From Anolis sagrei (lineage: Eukaryota > Chordata > Lepidosauria > Squamata > Anolidae), in contig NC_090022.1 of the NCBI RefSeq assembly GCF_037176765.1, forward strand, positions 50,717,209 through 50,781,208: 64,000 nt of DNA. Reading direction: 5' to 3'. Below are positions 43,880 through 58,800 of this stretch, one piece after another; position 1 is the first letter of the stretch, and each line of letters opens with the position of its first letter. The position numbers were made by a program, and so were the translations under genes. The notes under the pieces were generated by a model. It saw only the letters and a program-made list of their open reading frames with translations. It ran no database searches and was not told the DNA's origin.

Positions 43880-46800
43880 GAAATAACAACCTTTACCCGC
43901 CACGTGTTGCTGTGGCCAATCTTCCTCCTTTCTCTCCTTCTTTCCCTCCTTCCTTCCTTCCTTCCCTCCCATCTTTCCTTCTCCTCTTCTTTCTCTATCT
44001 CTTTCCTTCCTTCCCCCTTTTTCTTTCTTTTCTGCTGTCTCTCTTTTCTTTCCTTCCATCTTTCCTTTTCTTTCCTTTTCTTCTTCCTTCTTTCTCTAAC
44101 TTTCCTTCCTTCCCCCTTTTTCTTTACCTCCCTTTCTCTTTCTTCCTTCTTTCCTTCCTTCCTGTCTTTCCTAGATTTTGACAGGGCGGGAAGGGGCGGG
44201 GTGGGGTTTGGAGGTGGCGTGAAGTAAAAGGAGGTAAGATTGGGGTGGGGGAGTGATGGAGCGTGGGGTTGCGTGTGTGTGTGCGGCGGCGGGGGGAGTG
44301 ATGGAGCGTGGGGTTGCATGTGTGTGTGTGGCGGCGGGGGGAGTGGGGTTGCGTGTGTGCGTGCGGCAGCGGGGGAAGTGATGGAGTGTGGGGTTGCGTG
44401 TGTGTGTGCGGCGGCGGGGGGAGTGATGGAGTGTGGGGTTGTGTGTGTATGTGCGGCAGGGGTGTGTGTGTGTGCGGGAAGCGGCGCGGCGGGGCTTGGA
44501 CTGGGCATGGTTTCCGCAGAGGGAGCGTTGGCCGGAAGGGCATGTGCGCGCGCCAGGGAACTTACGGCTGAGCGCCAATGCGCATGCTCAGTTTTTTGCC
44601 GTTTTGTGAGTGTGTTGTTGTGTTGTTTTTCATTTTGAGTAGATACGTTTGTACCTTGTGGGTTGTGTTATGGGCATGGGAATTTTGGTTAAGTTTCGTT
44701 GGGGTTTTTTTGAGTTTTGTTTTTTTGCCGTTTTGAGTGTGTTGTTGTGTTGTTTTTCATTTTGAGTAATATGTTTGTACCTTGTGGGTTGTGTTATGAG
44801 CATGAGAATTTTGGTTAAGTTTCGTTGGTTTTTTAAGAGTTTTATCCTTTTGCCGTTTTGTGAGTGTGTTGTTGTGTTGTTTTTCATTTTGAGTAGATAT
44901 GTTTGTACCTTGTGGGTTGTGTTATGGGCATGGGAATTTTGGTTAAGTTTCGTTGGGGGATTTTTGAGTTTTGTTGTTTTGCCGTTTTGTGAGTGTGTTG
45001 TTGTGTTGTTTTTCATTTTGAGTAGATATGTTTGTACCTTGTGGGTTGTGTTATGGGCATGGGAATTTTGGTTAAGTTTCGTTGGGGTTTTTTTGAGTTT
45101 TGTTTCCTCGTTGGATGCCCCTAACAAATTTATATATATAGATTATATAATTATAAAATTATAAAAATCACACTAGTTTACTGTTACAAAATATTTTAAT
45201 ACTTCAAGGAACAACAAATTTCCCTTCATTATATAAATTTGATTAATATAGGTTAAAGGTTGTACAATACATAACTATAGGAATTGGGTTAGTTAATTTC
45301 TTACTTTACAGCCCTGATGGAATGCTTTACAGAAAAGTGTCCTTATGCTGTTGCCAGTGCTAGCAGCTGATAATGCTGACATACAGTTCATGTGATGTAA
45401 TAATCTGATCTCCACCCATTAGTAAAGTTAACAGCAAAACAATATTGCATTAAAATGTATATAGTGCAGCAGCTCTCATGCCATCCGAAAAATCATAAGC
45501 TTAATTACAGTGATGATATTGTCAGTTATCAGCAAGACATGGAAGGAGGCAAGCCACCTTGCTGTTAGCCAAATGTTTGCTTGATAGCTTTTTACCCTAG
45601 TGTGCATACAGGAAGCTAGTGTAGTGTAGTGAGCTGAGTGTTGGACTAGGATTCTGCAGACCAGGGGTCGAATTTTACTTGGGCAAGTCTGAAGGGTCGC
45701 CTTGGGCAAGTCTGAAGGCAAACTCCCTCTGAACACATATTGTCAAAAAAATTCCTTGATAGGGTTGCCATAGCTTAGAAATGACTTGAAGGCACAACAA
45801 CAACAACAACAATGTTCATACAGGTCATAACCCAGTTTGAATGACTGTGGCACAGCCACCATTGGCACAGTGACTAAAACAATCCATGGATCCTTTTTGA
45901 GGCTTTGGATCCTACATGAACAGCCTGGAAGGAGAAGCGGTCCTTTAGGCAGAATCCTATTGGGGTTTAAGGAGGTACACAATACTCTTTTAGACTGCAG
46001 CATTGTGTACCAGCTTCAAGACCAGAAGGCATTCAGGTTCAGCTCATCCAGGACTATGTTGGCATAACGTTATGTTCCTCTGGCATTGATTGTGAGCACA
46101 GTGAGATAGGGACTTCATGACACAACATATAAAACACATCCTAGCTGTCAGAAACATACAGGTGATAAAAAAATTCTCTATCCAGAATCATTTAAATTAA
46201 TCGGAGAAACTTGCCTTGGCAATATTAAAAATGTCCTGCTAGTGACCAAGTAGAACAAATCATAACGGAACAGCACATTTATAGAGAACACACCCATTAC
46301 TTCCCCATCAGCTCAGCAAGAAAGGAAATGAGATGATGATTTTCTCCTATCAGGGAAACATGGAGTTGAGAGAAAAAAACTTTCCCTTTGAGTGTGAGAC
46401 TGTAGCAGTTGTGTCAGAGGCAAAGCAGAAACTCTTATGCCTTCTGTCTCTGATATTTAAGTTTTCTAAGCAGTGAAAGGACCTTGTGTGGTGTAGTGTT
46501 GAATTCCCTAACAGAAATGACCTTAACAGATTAGAGAGCTGGGTTAAAAAATAACAAAATGAATTTCAACAAGGACAAATGTAAGATGCTACACTTAGAC
46601 AGAGAAAATGAAATGCAAAGATACAGAATGGGTGATGCCTGGATCGACAATAGTGCATGTGAGAAAGATCTTGGAGTCTTCATGGACAACAAGCTGAACA
46701 TGAGCCAACAGTGTTGCAGCAACTAAAAAAGCCAATGGGATTTTGGGCAGCATCAAAAGAAATATAGTGTCTAGATCCAGAGAAGTCATTGTGTCCCTCT

Positions 46801-49800
46801 ATTCTGCTTTGGTCCGACCACACCTGGAATACTGTATTCAATTCTGGGCACCACGGTTCAAGCTGGAAGGTTTCCAGAGGAGGGCAACTGAAATTATCAA
46901 AGATCTGGAAAACAAGCTGTATGAGGAGCGGATTAAAGAGCTGGGTATGTTTAGCCTGCAGAAGAGAAGATTGAGAAGAGACATGATGGCCATGTACAAA
47001 TATGTGAAATGGTGCCATAAGGAAGAGGGAGCAAGCTTGTTTTCTGCTGCCCTTGAAACTAGGACTAGGAGCAATGTGTTCAAGTTACAGGAAAGGAGAT
47101 TCCACCTGAACATTAAGAAGAACTTCATCACCATATGAGCTGTTCAAAAGTGGAACTCGCTGCATCGGAGTGTGGTGGAAGCTCCTTCCTTGGAAACTTT
47201 TAAACAGAGGCCATCTGTCAGGGATACTTTGTGCTTTTCCTACATGGCAGGGGGTTGGACTAGATGGCCCATGTGGTCTCTTCCAACTCTCTTATTCTAT
47301 AAACTCCAAAAGATTTCAAAATGAGGTATTCAAAATAGCATAGTATGCCCTTTTTTTGCCTTTTTACTGTTGGTTAATAGAATACTGTATAGCCAAAAGG
47401 CGTTTCATTTGTCTTTGTGGTGGAAGGAGGTGGGATGTTAGAAAAAAGATGTAATTGTTCATGGACCTGATAGTAGTGCTGAAAGTGTACTACTGGTTCA
47501 GAACTGCAAAAGCAATAAGGTAATACTTGTTATTTATTTATTCTTACTCATGTGAACACTCAGTTTTCAGATTTTCCTGGGATGTTAGTTGAGTGAAACT
47601 AGCTAAGAAATAAAGGAAACAAAAAAGTATGTGGGCTGACTCATTAAAGTATACACATAATTCTGCACCCAAAGGAACAAATGCAGTTGAGTTCAGGAGT
47701 GATTTGGATAGTCATGCTGATTTTGAAGTGTTGATGTTTACCTTTGATTGATGATGCTGTCAGACATTCAGGATCGCTCTAGGGAATAGCCTTTAGTAAC
47801 CATACAATTTTAACAAGAAGAATACACTAAAGCTATAAAAACAGAAAGGTTATGTTCAGTTGGTAATTATTGGGCAACTTTTCCCCTGTTTAAAATGGCC
47901 AAACACTCTGCAGTCAATTTACAGCAAATTGCCAAAAGCAACAGATTTGCAAGAGGTTTTAATTTCCTTAACTTGTTACAAGTTGTTACCTGGCTCTCTG
48001 AAGGCTGTTAAATGCGTCATTGTTCTACCTTAAAAATACTTTCATCTTCCGCTTTGTCTGGTGTTCTCTTTCACACACTGCCTCCCAAATTAAGTCTGCT
48101 TCAGGGTACAAAATATTCCCATGAGCTGCCAATAATTGGGCTGATTGGCTGACTGGCACATTTGTATTCCCACCAGCTTGAGGCTTGTTTTCTGATTTGA
48201 AGTCCTTATATAGTTCTTCCTATCATCAGAACTTCTTGAAAACTTCTTGATGATATCCACACTATTTTTATGGCTGGGGAAACAAAACAGGCCAGTTGTT
48301 TGACAGATTCAGCAGCAAGCAGGCAAGATTGTTATTTGTGTTATCCAAGGTCTGATGGACACATAAGGAAGTTTGGGAGAAGGTTGGCATATATAACAAG
48401 TGTGTGTGATGTGTATCAATTGTTCTTTCAGATCTTGTTCAAAAAGCTAAAAAAGCGAAGAATAAATTGTTGAAACGAGATGATGATCGAACTGATGGGG
48501 GCCAGGAGCGATATGAATCTTACAGTTATGGTGGAGTGGATCCATACATGTGGGAGCCCCAAGAATTAGGTAAATTGTGAAATACTTGCTTTCAGATATT
48601 TTGCTGCTTTGGGTGAAAGACAAAGTACTTAGTGCACATAGGTCTGTCCTCCAATTGAGGAGAATGTTTGGGGAATTCAGAAGGAATAATTGGGAGACTA
48701 CTATTGCTTCCCCAAAGCATCAGTTGCCCCTAAGTGCCTAGTGTATATAGATTCAAGCATAAATAAGCCTGTTGAATATAACAGAATATCTTAGATACTA
48801 GGACCATAGTCCAATGCAAAATTATAAATATAGTTTACCAGATTTAAACTTGTTTGCTTTTTATTATTTTTTTCTTAGTTTTTTTTTTACTGAATTTCAC
48901 TTGGATTACTTTGCAGTCTGTATAAAAATTGTGCCATTGATTGTTTTAAAAAAGGCTTCTGTAGTTTGCAGATCTGTAAACCTTTTCTTTGCAGACCACA
49001 ATGTAACATTCAAATAGTATGAAGCTCTTTGCTGAAGGAGATGAAATTGTCTCCCTCATTGCTGTGTTATATACAGGCACTAAACATTATTTTGTCTCAT
49101 CAAGTAGTTAACACAGTTTGGAATGTTATCTCAGTCTCATACTTATCTTTAATTATGGCTCATGGATCATATATACCCATATTTATTCAAGTCTACTTGC
49201 TGACCAAAAGGTTGGCAGTTCTAATCCGGTGAGCGGCTCCCACTGTTAAGCCCAGCTTCTGCCAGCCTAGCAGTTCAAAAACATGCAAATGTGAGTAGAT
49301 CAATAGGTAACACTTCTGCGAGAAGGTAACAGCACTCCATGCAGTCATGCTGTCCATATGACCTTGGTGGTGTCTATGGACATTGCTGGCTATTTGGCTT
49401 AAAAATGGAGATGAGCACCACCACCCCCCTCCCCAGAGTTGGACACGACTAGACTTAATGTTAGGGGAAACCTCTATCTTTAATGCACCATCTAATCTAA
49501 TGTGCACCTCAATTTTCAAAACCCTGAAACCAAAAATGTATTTGCTAGCGACTGTAATGTATAGAGGAAAAGAGTGCACTCTTGGTAATTTGGCCAAAAA
49601 GGTTGTGCATTACAGTGGCTGCATGCTTATAACTCCTTTAAAAACAAAAGTGTTAGAACACCAAAGCTTTCAGCAACAAAAAAGAAAACTTGGGTGGATC
49701 TATTCTGTACAATGAATCCACTTTAACTGCTCTGACTCCAAGGTGTAGGGTCATGGGGGCTGCCAAAGAAGGCGGATGCCTCACCAGACTACAAACGGCA

Positions 49801-52800
49801 CAGCATTGAGCCAGGGCAATTACATTAGAGACAATGTCCCAAGAGCACCTGTAAATTGTTTTTTTATTGTAAAGTGGGGTTGACTTGTAATTGGGAAATT
49901 AAGGCTGAGGTGTTGTGCCTACTTATCTGTGAGTGAAGCTCATGGAATTCAACCAAGTCTGCTTACTTCTGATCAGATAGAGAGGATTATGCTGAAGATG
50001 GTCAATGTTGATACTGTTTTCAGAAGTATCGTTGTATGGACATGTTTCATTGAGGAAGACTTTAGCAGGATACAATAACACAAATGTACAGAACAGTATT
50101 TTGAAAGTGTGTGATATCGTTCACTCTTCTGATATTTAATTTCAGTCTGAGTGACAAATGAGAGTTAATAGAGGAAAAGTATTTATTTATCGTGTCAGCA
50201 GCAAACCAGACAGTTATATTTCATTTTTTTAACAAACAAACAAAACAAAACACAAAGTTTGCAAGCTTGGTAGTTGATTAAATGTCCTTTGACCAGTAGC
50301 TGGCCACTTGGAGTGCCTCTGGTGTTGGTCCTCCATTATGCATGTGGCAGGGCTCAGGTTGCATTGCAGCCGGTGGTCAGTGGTTTGCTCTTCTCCACAC
50401 TCGCATGTCGTGGATTCCACTTTGTAGCCCCATTTCTTAAGGTTGGCTCTGCATCTCATGGTGCCAGAACACAGTCTGTTCAGTGCCTTCCAAGTCGCCC
50501 AGTTTTGTGTGTGCCCAAGGGGGAGTCTCTCATTTGGTATCAGCCATTGATTGAGGTTCTGGCTTCGAGCCTGCCACTTTTGGACTCTCGCTTGCTGAGG
50601 TGTTCCAGCCAGTGTCTCTGTAGATCTTAGAAAACTATTTCTTGATTTAAGTCGTTGACATGGTGGCTGATACCCAAACAGGGGGTGGGCCGGAGAAAAA
50701 GTAAGAACATAGTAAATTGCCTGTTAATTGAAGATATAAAGTTGATTGACTCTAGCAAGTGTACTGATTGGTTGTTTCTTACCAGGTGCTGTGAGGAGCC
50801 ATCTTTCTGATTTTAAGAAGCACAGAGCAGCCAGAATCGATCACTATGTGGTGGAAGTAAATAAATTAATAATCAGATTAGAAAAGGTAAATTTCTCGGT
50901 TTTTGATCCCCTCCCCTCGCCTTTCCTCTCAATTTACATTCCTATTGCATGATTTGCTTAATTTTCATTTAGCAAAGTTGTATTTCCTCTTCTTGGAGTA
51001 TTTTCATTTTTTTAAACAGTATTTGTCTTATTTTACTTTTACTGCATTAAGTCCCATTCTTTAGGATGAAGTAGGATATAAATGCAACAAATAAATGCAA
51101 TCTTTTTAATGGTATAAAACACATATACTATTTTAAAAAATGGTCTGTTTTGTTTGATGTCTTCTTTTTAAAATTTCCGTGTCAAAAATACAATAAATTC
51201 AGACCATATGGATTTCACCCACTATTCCAAAGATTGCTCAGTTAGGAACTAAATAGAGGCTGGAATAATAAAATTTCTCTAAAATCTTTTCCCTCTCCCT
51301 ATGAAGTTCTTTACTGTTTATTTTAATGTACATGGGCATTACTAAAAGAGAGGTTCAAGACACACATGACTTTAATGATAGTAAAGGAGAAACAGAGACT
51401 AAAAACTTACTTAAAAAAATAAACCATGTTAAAAAATAAAATAGAAATCTACATTGTATCTGATTTCTCATGATTATTTTTTTCATCAGCTTACATCCTT
51501 TGACAGAACCAGTACTGATTCTGCAAAAATAAGAGGTATGTACAGGCATTTTGACCTCTGTTGAACTTTCCTACCATGGATTTCACTGGTAACATTTGAT
51601 AGCCTTCCTCTCTTGTCACAGCAATTGAGAAGTCTGTTGTGCCTTGGGTCAATGATCAGGATGTGCCGTTTTGTCCAGATTGTGGTAACAAGTTCAGCAT
51701 CAGGAACAGGCGCCACCACTGCCGCCTCTGTGGCTCCATCATGTGCAAGAAGTGCATGGAACTGGTCAGCCTTCCCTTTGCCAGTGAGTAGTCTTTCAGT
51801 ATAAATTGTCTTACATGTTTCTGATGTCTGTGAAATTATGACCCCCAGATATATAGATCATTTAGTTGCCCATCTCTGGACACCTAGCTTGTCAATATCT
51901 CTTTTAAATTGTGGTGCCCAGAACTGGACACAGTATTTTAAATGAGGTCTAACCAAAGCAGAATAGAGAGGCACTATGACTTTCCTCCATCTAGACACTA
52001 TACTCCTTTTGCTGCAGCCCATTGACTTTTTAAACTGCTTCAACACACTATTGGCTCATGTTCAACTCCCAAGAGGTTAACTGCATTCTTTCTAACAACC
52101 ACTGTGTAAAGTAGGCTATCATTACTCTCATGTTATGTAGAGTAAGGACTTGGCTGAAAATGTTTGAACCTGTGTACAGGACCTGCCTCATGGGCCATTG
52201 ATCTTGTACTGATGTCCCCTTTCAGACAAACTCACCACTGCCAGCAAGGAAGTCTTGACCTCTCATACGAGCCCAAACTGTTCCCCGAATAGTGTTCAGG
52301 GCTCACGCCGTGGCAGCATCAGCAGCATCAGCAGTGTGAGCTCTGTCATGGATGAGAAGGACGATGACCGCATCCGTTGTTGTCGACATTGTAAAGACAC
52401 GCTGCTCAAAAGAGAACAACAGATTGATGAGAGAGAGTACACCCCAGACATCGTCAAACTCTATGAGGTAAATTAGCACTTCTTTATGAGGATTGGAAGT
52501 GAAGTAAGATTTGTTTGTCGCCAAGACTTTTGAAATAGTAATGAATATACTTATCACCAATTGAATATTAACCAAGTCAATAGAAATTTTTTCATCCAAG
52601 GTAGGCCAAAAGTCACAATATGATGCTATGATATTGGAGGCCATTTACAAAATTTAATATTTGTCATGTAATGTACATTTATACAGGCATTGGTCTTACA
52701 TACAACTCATGATTATAAATGGGAGGGAAACAACAGAAAGTGAGAGGAAATATTATCCCTAGGAAGGAAAATTAACTCATATCATGGGGAAAAGCTGTCT

Positions 52801-55800
52801 TCATTGAAACTTTATCACCAGTCCTTCTTTCCATGACAACCCAAAATTTTCAAAACCTAATTGTCTCGAGGGCAGAAAGAGAGGTGCAATCTTCTGAACA
52901 GGGCAAAGATAGTAAACAAACATTAAAAGAGTGTTAACCCTTCCCTATGCTATCAGAAATTAAATGTTTGGCTCGAGTTACACTTAAAAATGTACCTTTT
53001 CTGACTTATATATAAATTCAACTTGAACAGACCTACAGAAACTATTTTGTTTGTAAACCAAGAACTACCTTATACTGTATATGGTAGTATGATATTGTAA
53101 ATTAGAAACAAAAAAAATAAAATAAAACTTCTGTTAAATATTGAAACCCCTTTGTGGCCTTGGCCCATCCTGTGCTTTGGAAGACCACACAAGTAGACTT
53201 GAGATCAAACTAAAATCTTATTTTCAGAAAACTTCATTTTTTTAAAGAGAACTCCTAATTTCTGTATTTCTTTGCAGAACAGGATAGGAATTGCAGACTT
53301 TGTTGATTACTCCATGGGGATTTCAACTGAATATCCTATAGATATAGGTGCAGAGGTGTGTCAGGATCATGCATTCAATTTGCATGGAAACATTTCCTGA
53401 CTTGAGAGGCTGCATTGCACCACTTCTTAACCCATTCAAAATATGCTCCTCCTGTTTTTGCTAGTGCCCAGACCACTAGTTTTATTAGGAAATTTTTACT
53501 CCCTGGAGATATTCCATCTCATTTCATAGTTATTTGATCTGTTCTGTCGTATTTATGTTCCAATTACTTCATGAGTGGAGAGAGAGAGAGTTTAATAGTT
53601 TAACTTTTTGATGCTGTGTTATGGGAGGGGGTACCCTATATGACAGTTGGTTTGCATAAGCTGCATTGGAGCTCTTGGGAGGAACAGCTCTTTTGAAGCT
53701 GTTTTACACTGTAGAATTAAAAGAGTTCAATGCCACTTAGACTGCCATGACTCAGTGCTAAGCAATAGTGAGACTTGTAGTTTTACAAGGTCTTCAGCTT
53801 CTCTGCCAAAGTGTTACTGCTTGACCAAACTAAGCTGCCATGATTCCACAGCAATGAACCATGGCAATTAAAGTGGTGTCAACCTGGGTCTGTCAGCCAT
53901 TCACTGTCGGAAAGTCCAAGGCCTTCTCTAGTAACTTAAGTTTAAAGTCTTACTCTTTTAAGTATCCAGCTTGGCAATGACTAACAGATTGTAAGTTGTT
54001 TATTGTTTATTTATTGAATAGTTATTCAAAGAAGAAAGAGAAAATGGAACCCATAGGAAATATATTTGTATCTGAATTGTTGATGTCCATAATTAAATGT
54101 TAATCTGTTGATTTTATTGATTAAACAAGAAACTTCGACTTTGCATGGAAAAAGTTGATCAGAAGGCCCCGGAATACATAAAGATGGCCGAATCATTAAA
54201 GTAAGCCTGTTCAGTTGTACTCTTGGATATGTGTGTTGTTAGTATGTAGTTTTCAGGGGAGAAAAAAGTTGTACTATCTATAGAGCAACTTATTAAAGCT
54301 AAGCATTAAGTGCACAGCGATAACTAGATAGTAAAGAATATGGTTAAACGTTTTGTATTCATGATTAGCAACTGCAATAGACATGGACTGAATGACTTCA
54401 AAATACAGAATTCCTCTTAGAAAAACTGACCATTCTTCCTTTGTCTTTGAATTAAAAAAACAAGCAAACCCTTATAATTTTAAATAGGCAGCATGACTCC
54501 CACTTTCCTTGATGACTATACCAGGCTAACAGTATCAATGGTGTTTCATATTAGAATCATGGAATACACGTGCATGTCAAAATAATAGTCTTAAAAATGT
54601 GAAAGAGGAACTAAACTTCAAAATCTGAGGAACAAATGGCATGTTCAAAACAAAGGAATCCATGTGTCTTTCAGTGTATATAAAGCATGATTTATGTCTC
54701 TGAAAACAGTTTAATCTGATAATATTGCATGTAATACTTGCTTGGTTACTTGCTTAGGCGATCCCTTGTTGTCTGTGTATGATGGCCCTCCAAGTTTAGT
54801 GTCTTGGTGGTGGATACATAGGTGACTGTAGAGCCCTGTTCTTGACCCGCATGTTCTTCTACAGTAAGGACATCTGTTTCTAGGTGGAAGGCGGTCCTGG
54901 TCAGGGCTGGCTTGATACACCTTCCTCTTGGCACGTTTCTCCCTTTCTCCCTCCATTCATGTCGGGCCAGGGCTTCCTAATTCTCGGTGTCTATGCCACA
55001 GTCTTTAAGGTTGGCCTTAAGCCCATCATTAAATCTCTTTTCCTGTCCACCAACATTCTATTTTCCATTCTTGAGTTGGGAGTTGAGTAACTGCTTTGGA
55101 AAACGGTGAACAGGCAGGCATTTGGACGTGGCCAGTCCAGCGGAGTTGATGATATGGGAGCATCGCTTCAGTGCTAGTGTCTTTGCTTCTTCCAGCATGC
55201 TGCATGTAATATTGAGGCACTGTCATGGTAGAATCTGACACGTCTACATCTGGTTTTAAGAGAAATGTTCAGATTTTGCAACCTTGGTTTTGTATTTGTA
55301 GAGAGGTATCTTTCTAAGCTTTCATTATATAATTTGTGAATAATTATCCTTCACAATCTACAAAGAATGGGAATCACTGTGATTGTTTTATTGAATTATG
55401 TAAGTTCCAGGTGATATTAAGGTCTGTGGAGTTTGGTTTATCAGATTTTTCTCCCCTGTCTCTCTGGACTCATGAATGGGAAGAATACAGAAGGGAGAAT
55501 GGCCATACCCCAAAATAATTAAGTGGTTTGGGTTAGAAGATGCTTTGCTGTAATAGTGACCTTGGAATTTTAGAGGAATGTCAATCTGCGTGTTTTCTTC
55601 CAGTGCCGGAGAGACAACCTACAGTCTTGAACATGCAAACAGGCTCCGGATGGAGGTGCAGAAGATGTATGAATTAATAGATGCTTTAAGGTACATTATA
55701 AAAACTTAGAAGTAGAATATCTGTTAAAATATTTTGGATTTGTGTTGTTTTTCATATTTCAGTGAAAACAATTTTAAAGTTAGTATACAAATATCATATA

Positions 55801-58800
55801 TCGCCCAGATCCAGGCATGCATAAGGCCATTAATTTCACTCCATAAATGCTGATTTAAGCCTTCTTTTCATCAAAATTACAATTGTGCTCAGTGCCCACA
55901 GCTAATCTGTTGTCTCAGTGGGAGTCTATAAAACTGAGGGACAACATCTCCTTTAAACAATTTGGGACCCAAGGAAGCAAACCCAATTTGCTGACACAGA
56001 AAATAAAACAAAGCCAAAGCTCTGCTACTTCTTTTGTTTGGTATCAGTCCCAAGTCCAAGATGAGATGTTGGCATAGCAACATGTGTGATACACATCTAA
56101 GGAATGTATAAAGTGCCATTTAAGGAATGTTTTCTTTTGGAATAATGTATACTGAGATAAGTCTTATATTTTAAAAGTTTGTTAATTGTTGAAAATGTAT
56201 CAACTAAAATAAAATTTAAAAATGAGATTTTTATGACAAAATATAGTAAAATGCACCTTGCCAGCTTACTATGCTACAATAATGGCCCTTCAAAAGAGTA
56301 ATAATAACCACAAATATATTGTATTACTTCTTATTGCAAAGATTTCATCTAATTGAACATGAGTGTCTATGTAACTTTCTGGTTTGTGCTTACATATTAC
56401 TCATAATGGACTTGTTAAATGGATAGTTCTACTATGGTTTTGGATTTCTTTTCATTCAGCAAGAAGATTCTAACCCTGGGATTGAATGAAGAGCCACAGC
56501 CACATCCCAGAACGTTACAGCTTCAGAGAATGATCAGATATTCAGCTACACTTTTTGTACAGGTAGGTCATCTTTAAGAGGAATGATTTGGTCTTAGACA
56601 GAGGATATGCTGTCTCTTGAAACAAGTGAAGATGACATACTACTCCTAGATAAGTATGTTTCTGGATATTATAAAGTTTGTTATCCTCCATTGATGTCTT
56701 TTTACAGTTAATTGGCTTTGCAGTGTACTAACATATTCCTTTCTGATTGCTGTTGTGCTGTTTTTATTACTAAATTACTATTTAGAAGCCTAGTAAACAG
56801 CTTTGTATTACATTTTTTGAAGAGAGGTGTTCATGGAGATGTTTAATTTCCAAAAAATAATTTGTAAACCATCTGATACATGATTTTGCAAAGGAAGAGT
56901 ATTCTTCACTTTTTATGCTATATCAAAAATAAGTTCACCAAACTTTTTCACATAGTGTCAGTTTCCCCTCATTTTAATATGACCATTTGTTCTCTACCCA
57001 CGTTCAAGTCTTGAGTATGTTTTCCCTATTCAGTTCTTTGTTGTTGCTGTTAACTTCCCTTAATTTATGGTAGCCCTATCACAATGAGTAACCTCCAAGC
57101 TTTGCTCAGGCTTTGCAGACCCAGGGAAATGGCTCAATTGAATGCATTTGATGAAATACAGTATTCAGTTTAAAAAGGGAGTTTAGTTGTTGCAGCATCA
57201 GTATATATTCTCTTACATTTTAACAATTGTTTTAATTTTTGAAAGGTTTACAACCATGCGACCTGTACCTTTTTAAAGGCAGTATTTATTTTAAAATTCT
57301 GCAGGAAAAATTACTTGGTCTAATGTCCCTACCAACCCAAGACCAGTATGAAGGGCTGAAAGAGAAAAGGAAGCAAGAACTGGAGAGAAAATTGCAGATG
57401 GAGAGACAGGTGAGTATCTCTGTCAGTATTGGAATGCTTTTGCAAAAGCTCTTTTTTGGTCTTTGTAATACATCAGTTAAAATTATTGGCTCTTGAATGT
57501 CCTTCTAAAAATATTAGATGTCAAAATACATGATGCAAACAAAAGCTTAAATTATATTGTGAATCTAAACTGGAGCAGGCCCGTTGAATTAGTGGGTATT
57601 CCTCACTATTGGAACAATTGATGTGAGGGAGGTTTGCTCTAATCAGGATGAAACGGTAGGATTTAGGATCAAATTACTGTTTTGCATTTCAGCCTTGTTG
57701 CTTTTGGGATTCAAATTCTGGGACTCCTTTTGTCCCTCTTTCTCCTGTTATGTGATGTTGCAGGTGCTTCAGCAGAGCTTCTCCCTGTGCTCATTGCGTA
57801 ATATGACATATGCCAAGATAAGTGAGAAATCTCCACACCCTTCTCAGGAACTGAAGCAATGTTGGGAAATGATGGAGTGGAAACATGGTTTTTGTGTTGC
57901 CAGGATCCTTTCAATGTTTAATGTTTTTTTCTTTCTTTTGGCTAGGCAACTCTTGAAACACAGAGAAGACAGGAGGATAATAAGTCCATGGACTACACTT
58001 CGCGCTCCTTGACAGCGCTTAATGGCGAAGTGTCTCGGACGAAAAGAGTGAAGAAAGCTGAAGGCTGGCTCCCCACTGCCAGCGTATCCCGCCAGCAAGA
58101 ACTGGCAGACCCTCTTCTTCAGCAGATTGACAATATCACCTCCTTCATTAAGCAAGCCAAGGAGGCAAATCGTCTGGATGAGGTGCAGATGTTGCAGGAG
58201 AACCTGCGACAACTTCAAGATGAGTACGATCAGCAGCAAACCGAAAGGGCCATTGAGCTGTCTAAGAGGCAGGCGGAGATGGAGGAGATGCAGAGAGAAC
58301 AGCTGCAAATCCTCTGCGAAAAGGAATGGGAGAGGGAGCACAAGAAAAGACTCTCTCAGCATTCACGGACACGTTCCTTGGACTTCAGAGAGGCAAAGCA
58401 CAGTACAGCCGAGACTGGAAAGGAGAGCACTAACCAAATAGCACAGGCTTTGGATCTTGATACGACTCAAAACCGAAGCAACCCAGGCTCTAAAACCCCT
58501 TCGCCATGTAGTGGAGGCAAAGCATCAACTCATGACAGCCCAGTCTTCCCTGCTCAGCTTCAGAGAATTCCACAGCATGATGGCGTAACTGGGCAGAATG
58601 TGACTATGCCCCTAAACCCCTTTGAAAATGAGGAAGTGGTTACCTCCTTAAAGATGGAGCCTGATAATCCCTTTGCTGAAGATCCCTCCCCAGTGACTCC
58701 TTTGCCCATCCAAGTTCTGCACAGTGGTAAAAAAGAATACAACCCATTTGAAGATGAGGACTGTCACCAAGCAAATGGAGCCGCAGTCAGTGCTCCAAAC

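Noticed and set aside
44170-44600. Possible second CpG island or promoter
   Set aside because: The GC-rich sequence is the minisatellite part of a composite repeat inside RBSN intron 1, with no donor or conserved exon.
43816-44638. Several overlapping frames with His/Thr/Pro or Cys/Val/Gly repeats
   Set aside because: They follow the minisatellite units in three frames on both strands, as expected for non-coding tandem repeats.
44630-45164. Frames on both strands with four repeated protein-like units
   Set aside because: The periodicity comes from the 125-bp DNA array; stops are missing because the unit lacks them in those frames.
45600-45680. tRNA-like sequence with A and B boxes
   Set aside because: It is the head of a SINE with a CAA-type tail; it lacks a cloverleaf and is not a functional tRNA gene.
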